Assembly (NCBI GenBank): GCA_002840985.1
Contig: PHDM01000003.1
Location: forward strand, 1-62,583
DNA: 62,583 nucleotides
Direction of reading: 5' to 3'
Source of the DNA: Bacteroidetes bacterium HGW-Bacteroidetes-17
GTDB lineage: Bacteria > Bacteroidota > Bacteroidia > Bacteroidales > GCA-2711565
Both the position numbers and the translations under genes were made by a program. Shown here piece by piece: positions 61,252 to 62,583 of this stretch. How positions within the stretch are numbered: the first letter of the stretch is position 1; every line of letters starts with the position of its first letter. The notes below the pieces were generated by a model, which saw nothing but the letters and a program-made list of their open reading frames with translations, did not search any database and had not been told where the DNA came from.

Positions 61252-62217
61252 ATGTTCAAAGCCAAATACAAATACAATCCTAAAACCTTATCGTACGAAA
61301 AGGTTAAGCTTACCACTAAAGGTATGGTAACCAGATTGTTATCTTATATGATCACAGGTGGTTTATTCGGGGTGCTTGTAATTTTACTGGCATATAATTT
61401 CTTTGAATCCCCTAAAGAAAGGGCACAGCGCAGGGAAATAGAACAATTTAAGTTACAGTATAAAATTCTGGATGATCGTATCGCACAAATGGCAGCAGTG
61501 ATGGAAGATATGCAGGATCGCGATGATAATATTTATAGAGTAATATTAGAAGCTGAACCGATTCCTAATTCTGTTCGAAAGGCAGGGTATGGAGGTGTTG
61601 ACAGATATGCTAAGCTTGACGGATATCGGAATTCAAGCACCATGATTGAAACGACAAAGAAATTAGATCATCTTACAAGTCAGATATATGTGCAGTCAAA
61701 ATCATTCGATGAATTATTCGATCTTGCAAAAAACAAAGAAGAAATGATGCTGCACATTCCGGCGATTCAACCTATAAATAAAAATAAGGGTCAGATTATT
61801 TCCGGATTTGGGATGAGATTTCACCCAATCCTTAAATTTCGTAGAATGCACACTGGAATCGATATTTCGGCGCCCAGAGGTACTCCTATATATGCAACAG
61901 CTGATGGTGAAGTTAATTTTACCGGTCGACAAGGAAGTTATGGTAACACAGTAATTATTGATCATGGATATGGTTATCAGACCTTATTTGGCCACATGTA
62001 TGAATTTACGGTTAAACGCAAGGATAAAGTAAAACGTGGTCAAATCATAGGTTATGTGGGAAGTACCGGTTTATCACAAGCACCCCATGTGCATTATGAA
62101 GTGATAAAAGACGGAATAAAAATTAATCCGGTTAACTTCTTTTATAATGATTTTACTCCTGAAGAATTTGAAAGAATACTTGAACTTGCCTCACGTGATA
62201 ATCAAGTATTATCTTAA
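61252..62217 (+). CDS. M23 (LytM-type) peptidoglycan endopeptidase, membrane anchored
   Basis: The frame is open from 61195 (TTG), but that codon lies in a TAATTTTG promoter element. I start at ATG 61252 (321 residues, MFKAKYKYNPKTLSY), typical for Bacteroidota M23 proteins. An N-terminal membrane helix (GGLFGVLVILLAYNFF, about 33-50) and a coiled coil (about 60-90) are followed by a LytM domain. That has ISGFGMRFHPILKFRRMHTGIDISAPRGTPIYA (zinc His and Asp), GYGYQTLFGHM and the catalytic HxH in APHVHYEV. It would cleave peptidoglycan cross-links. The next gene, a MerR regulator, starts 29 bases downstream. Confidence 0.9.
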   Translation: MFKAKYKYNPKTLSYEKVKLTTKGMVTRLLSYMITGGLFGVLVILLAYNFFESPKERAQRREIEQFKLQYKILDDRIAQMAAVMEDMQDRDDNIYRVILEAEPIPNSVRKAGYGGVDRYAKLDGYRNSSTMIETTKKLDHLTSQIYVQSKSFDELFDLAKNKEEMMLHIPAIQPINKNKGQIISGFGMRFHPILKFRRMHTGIDISAPRGTPIYATADGEVNFTGRQGSYGNTVIIDHGYGYQTLFGHMYEFTVKRKDKVKRGQIIGYVGSTGLSQAPHVHYEVIKDGIKINPVNFFYNDFTPEEFERILELASRDNQVLS

Positions 62218-62246
62218 ACATAGATTGTTAATTTTTCAAACTACGA

Positions 62247-62583
62247 ATGTTGCCTGCTAAATATCAAAAAGTTGAAAAGCTTTACTATACCATTGGTGAA
62301 GTGGCCAAGATGTTTAATGTCAATGTTTCTTTAATAAGATTTTGGGAAAAAGAATTCGAGATTATCAAGCCAAAGAAAAACAAGAAGGGAAACCGTTTAT
62401 TTACCCCGACTGACATCGATAATTTTCATGTAATTTATCATTTGGTTAAAGAAAGAGGATTTACGCTTCAGGGAGCTAAAGACAAATTGAAAGAAAACCC
62501 GGAGGATACTGCAAAGAATGTAGAAGTAGTTAAATCTTTAGAGAAAATAAAAGCATATCTCTTGGATCTGAAGGGAAAACTTA
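62247..62583 (+). CDS. MerR-family transcriptional regulator (3' end cut by window edge)
   Basis: The frame from ATG 62247 is open to the window edge (112 codons). The N-terminal winged-helix sequence YYTIGEVAKMFNVNVSLIRFWEKEFEIIKPKKNKKGNRLFTPTDI is a MerR DNA-binding domain; FTLQGAKDKLKEN begins the next helix. The ligand-binding part is missing or cut. It lies 29 bases after the M23 gene and is probably in the same transcript, an association common in Bacteroidota. Confidence 0.85.
   Translation, partial: MLPAKYQKVEKLYYTIGEVAKMFNVNVSLIRFWEKEFEIIKPKKNKKGNRLFTPTDIDNFHVIYHLVKERGFTLQGAKDKLKENPEDTAKNVEVVKSLEKIKAYLLDLKGKL

Overview
The window comes from the chromosome of an AT-rich member of the Bacteroidota, most likely a Bacteroidales/Marinilabiliales-like anaerobe or marine relative. 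The main evidence is the S10-spc-alpha ribosomal operon order (fusA joined directly to rpsJ with no tuf, and secY joined directly to map with no adk). Other evidence is the DUF4290 gene beside murA, the many lipobox signal peptides, the Fib_succ_major and SPOR-type proteins, and repeated Bacteroidota-type promoters (TTG or TTTG, about 19 nt, TAnnTTTG). I saw no tRNA, rRNA, CRISPR array, insertion sequence or prophage.

Region 1 (1-3116): an ABC-2 exporter pair (ATPase plus a permease cut by the window edge), divergent from a secreted non-specific DNA/RNA endonuclease lipoprotein. Region 2 (3234-12885): four tightly packed plus-strand genes for exported carbohydrate-active proteins. They are a GH127-type beta-L-arabinofuranosidase lipoprotein, an aldose 1-epimerase lipoprotein, a barrel-like protein fused to a formylglycine-generating-enzyme-like domain that lacks the catalytic cysteines, and a membrane-anchored GATase-like plus debranching-enzyme-like protein. 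No SusC/SusD pair is present. This is the most unusual gene set in the window. Region 3 (12995-16640): a TolB-like propeller protein, a Fib_succ_major protein, a metallo-beta-lactamase-fold gene interrupted by one in-frame TGA, and an NTF2-like protein.

Region 4 (16678-29211, minus strand): housekeeping and stress genes. These are dnaJ and grpE (with a sigma-54-like promoter), murA carrying Asp in place of the fosfomycin-target Cys, a DUF4290 gene, and a PcrA/UvrD helicase. A zinc-ribbon protein, a small membrane protein, a TlpA-like thioredoxin lipoprotein and PlsC follow. The block ends with a SigZ-like ECF sigma factor with a run of five cysteines at its C-terminus, followed by a Cu/Zn-type efflux permease. 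Region 5 (29647-32874): an S9 peptidase and a small ABM-like protein.

Region 6 (32875-52986): a long non-coding leader with two promoters, a palindrome and hairpins precedes the full rpsL-to-rplQ translation operon (33 genes including secY, map, infA, rpoA and a 38-codon rpmJ). The operon ends at a strong intrinsic terminator and is followed by eno with its own promoter and terminator. Region 7 (53226-62583): a GH2 beta-galactosidase-like protein whose acid/base Glu is replaced by Asn, an outer-membrane/SPOR protein with a TPR protein, then alaS. alaS is divergent from an M23 peptidase followed by a MerR-type regulator cut by the window edge. The alaS and M23 promoters appear to overlap.

All family assignments come from reading motifs by eye. 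No database search, alignment or folding program was run.
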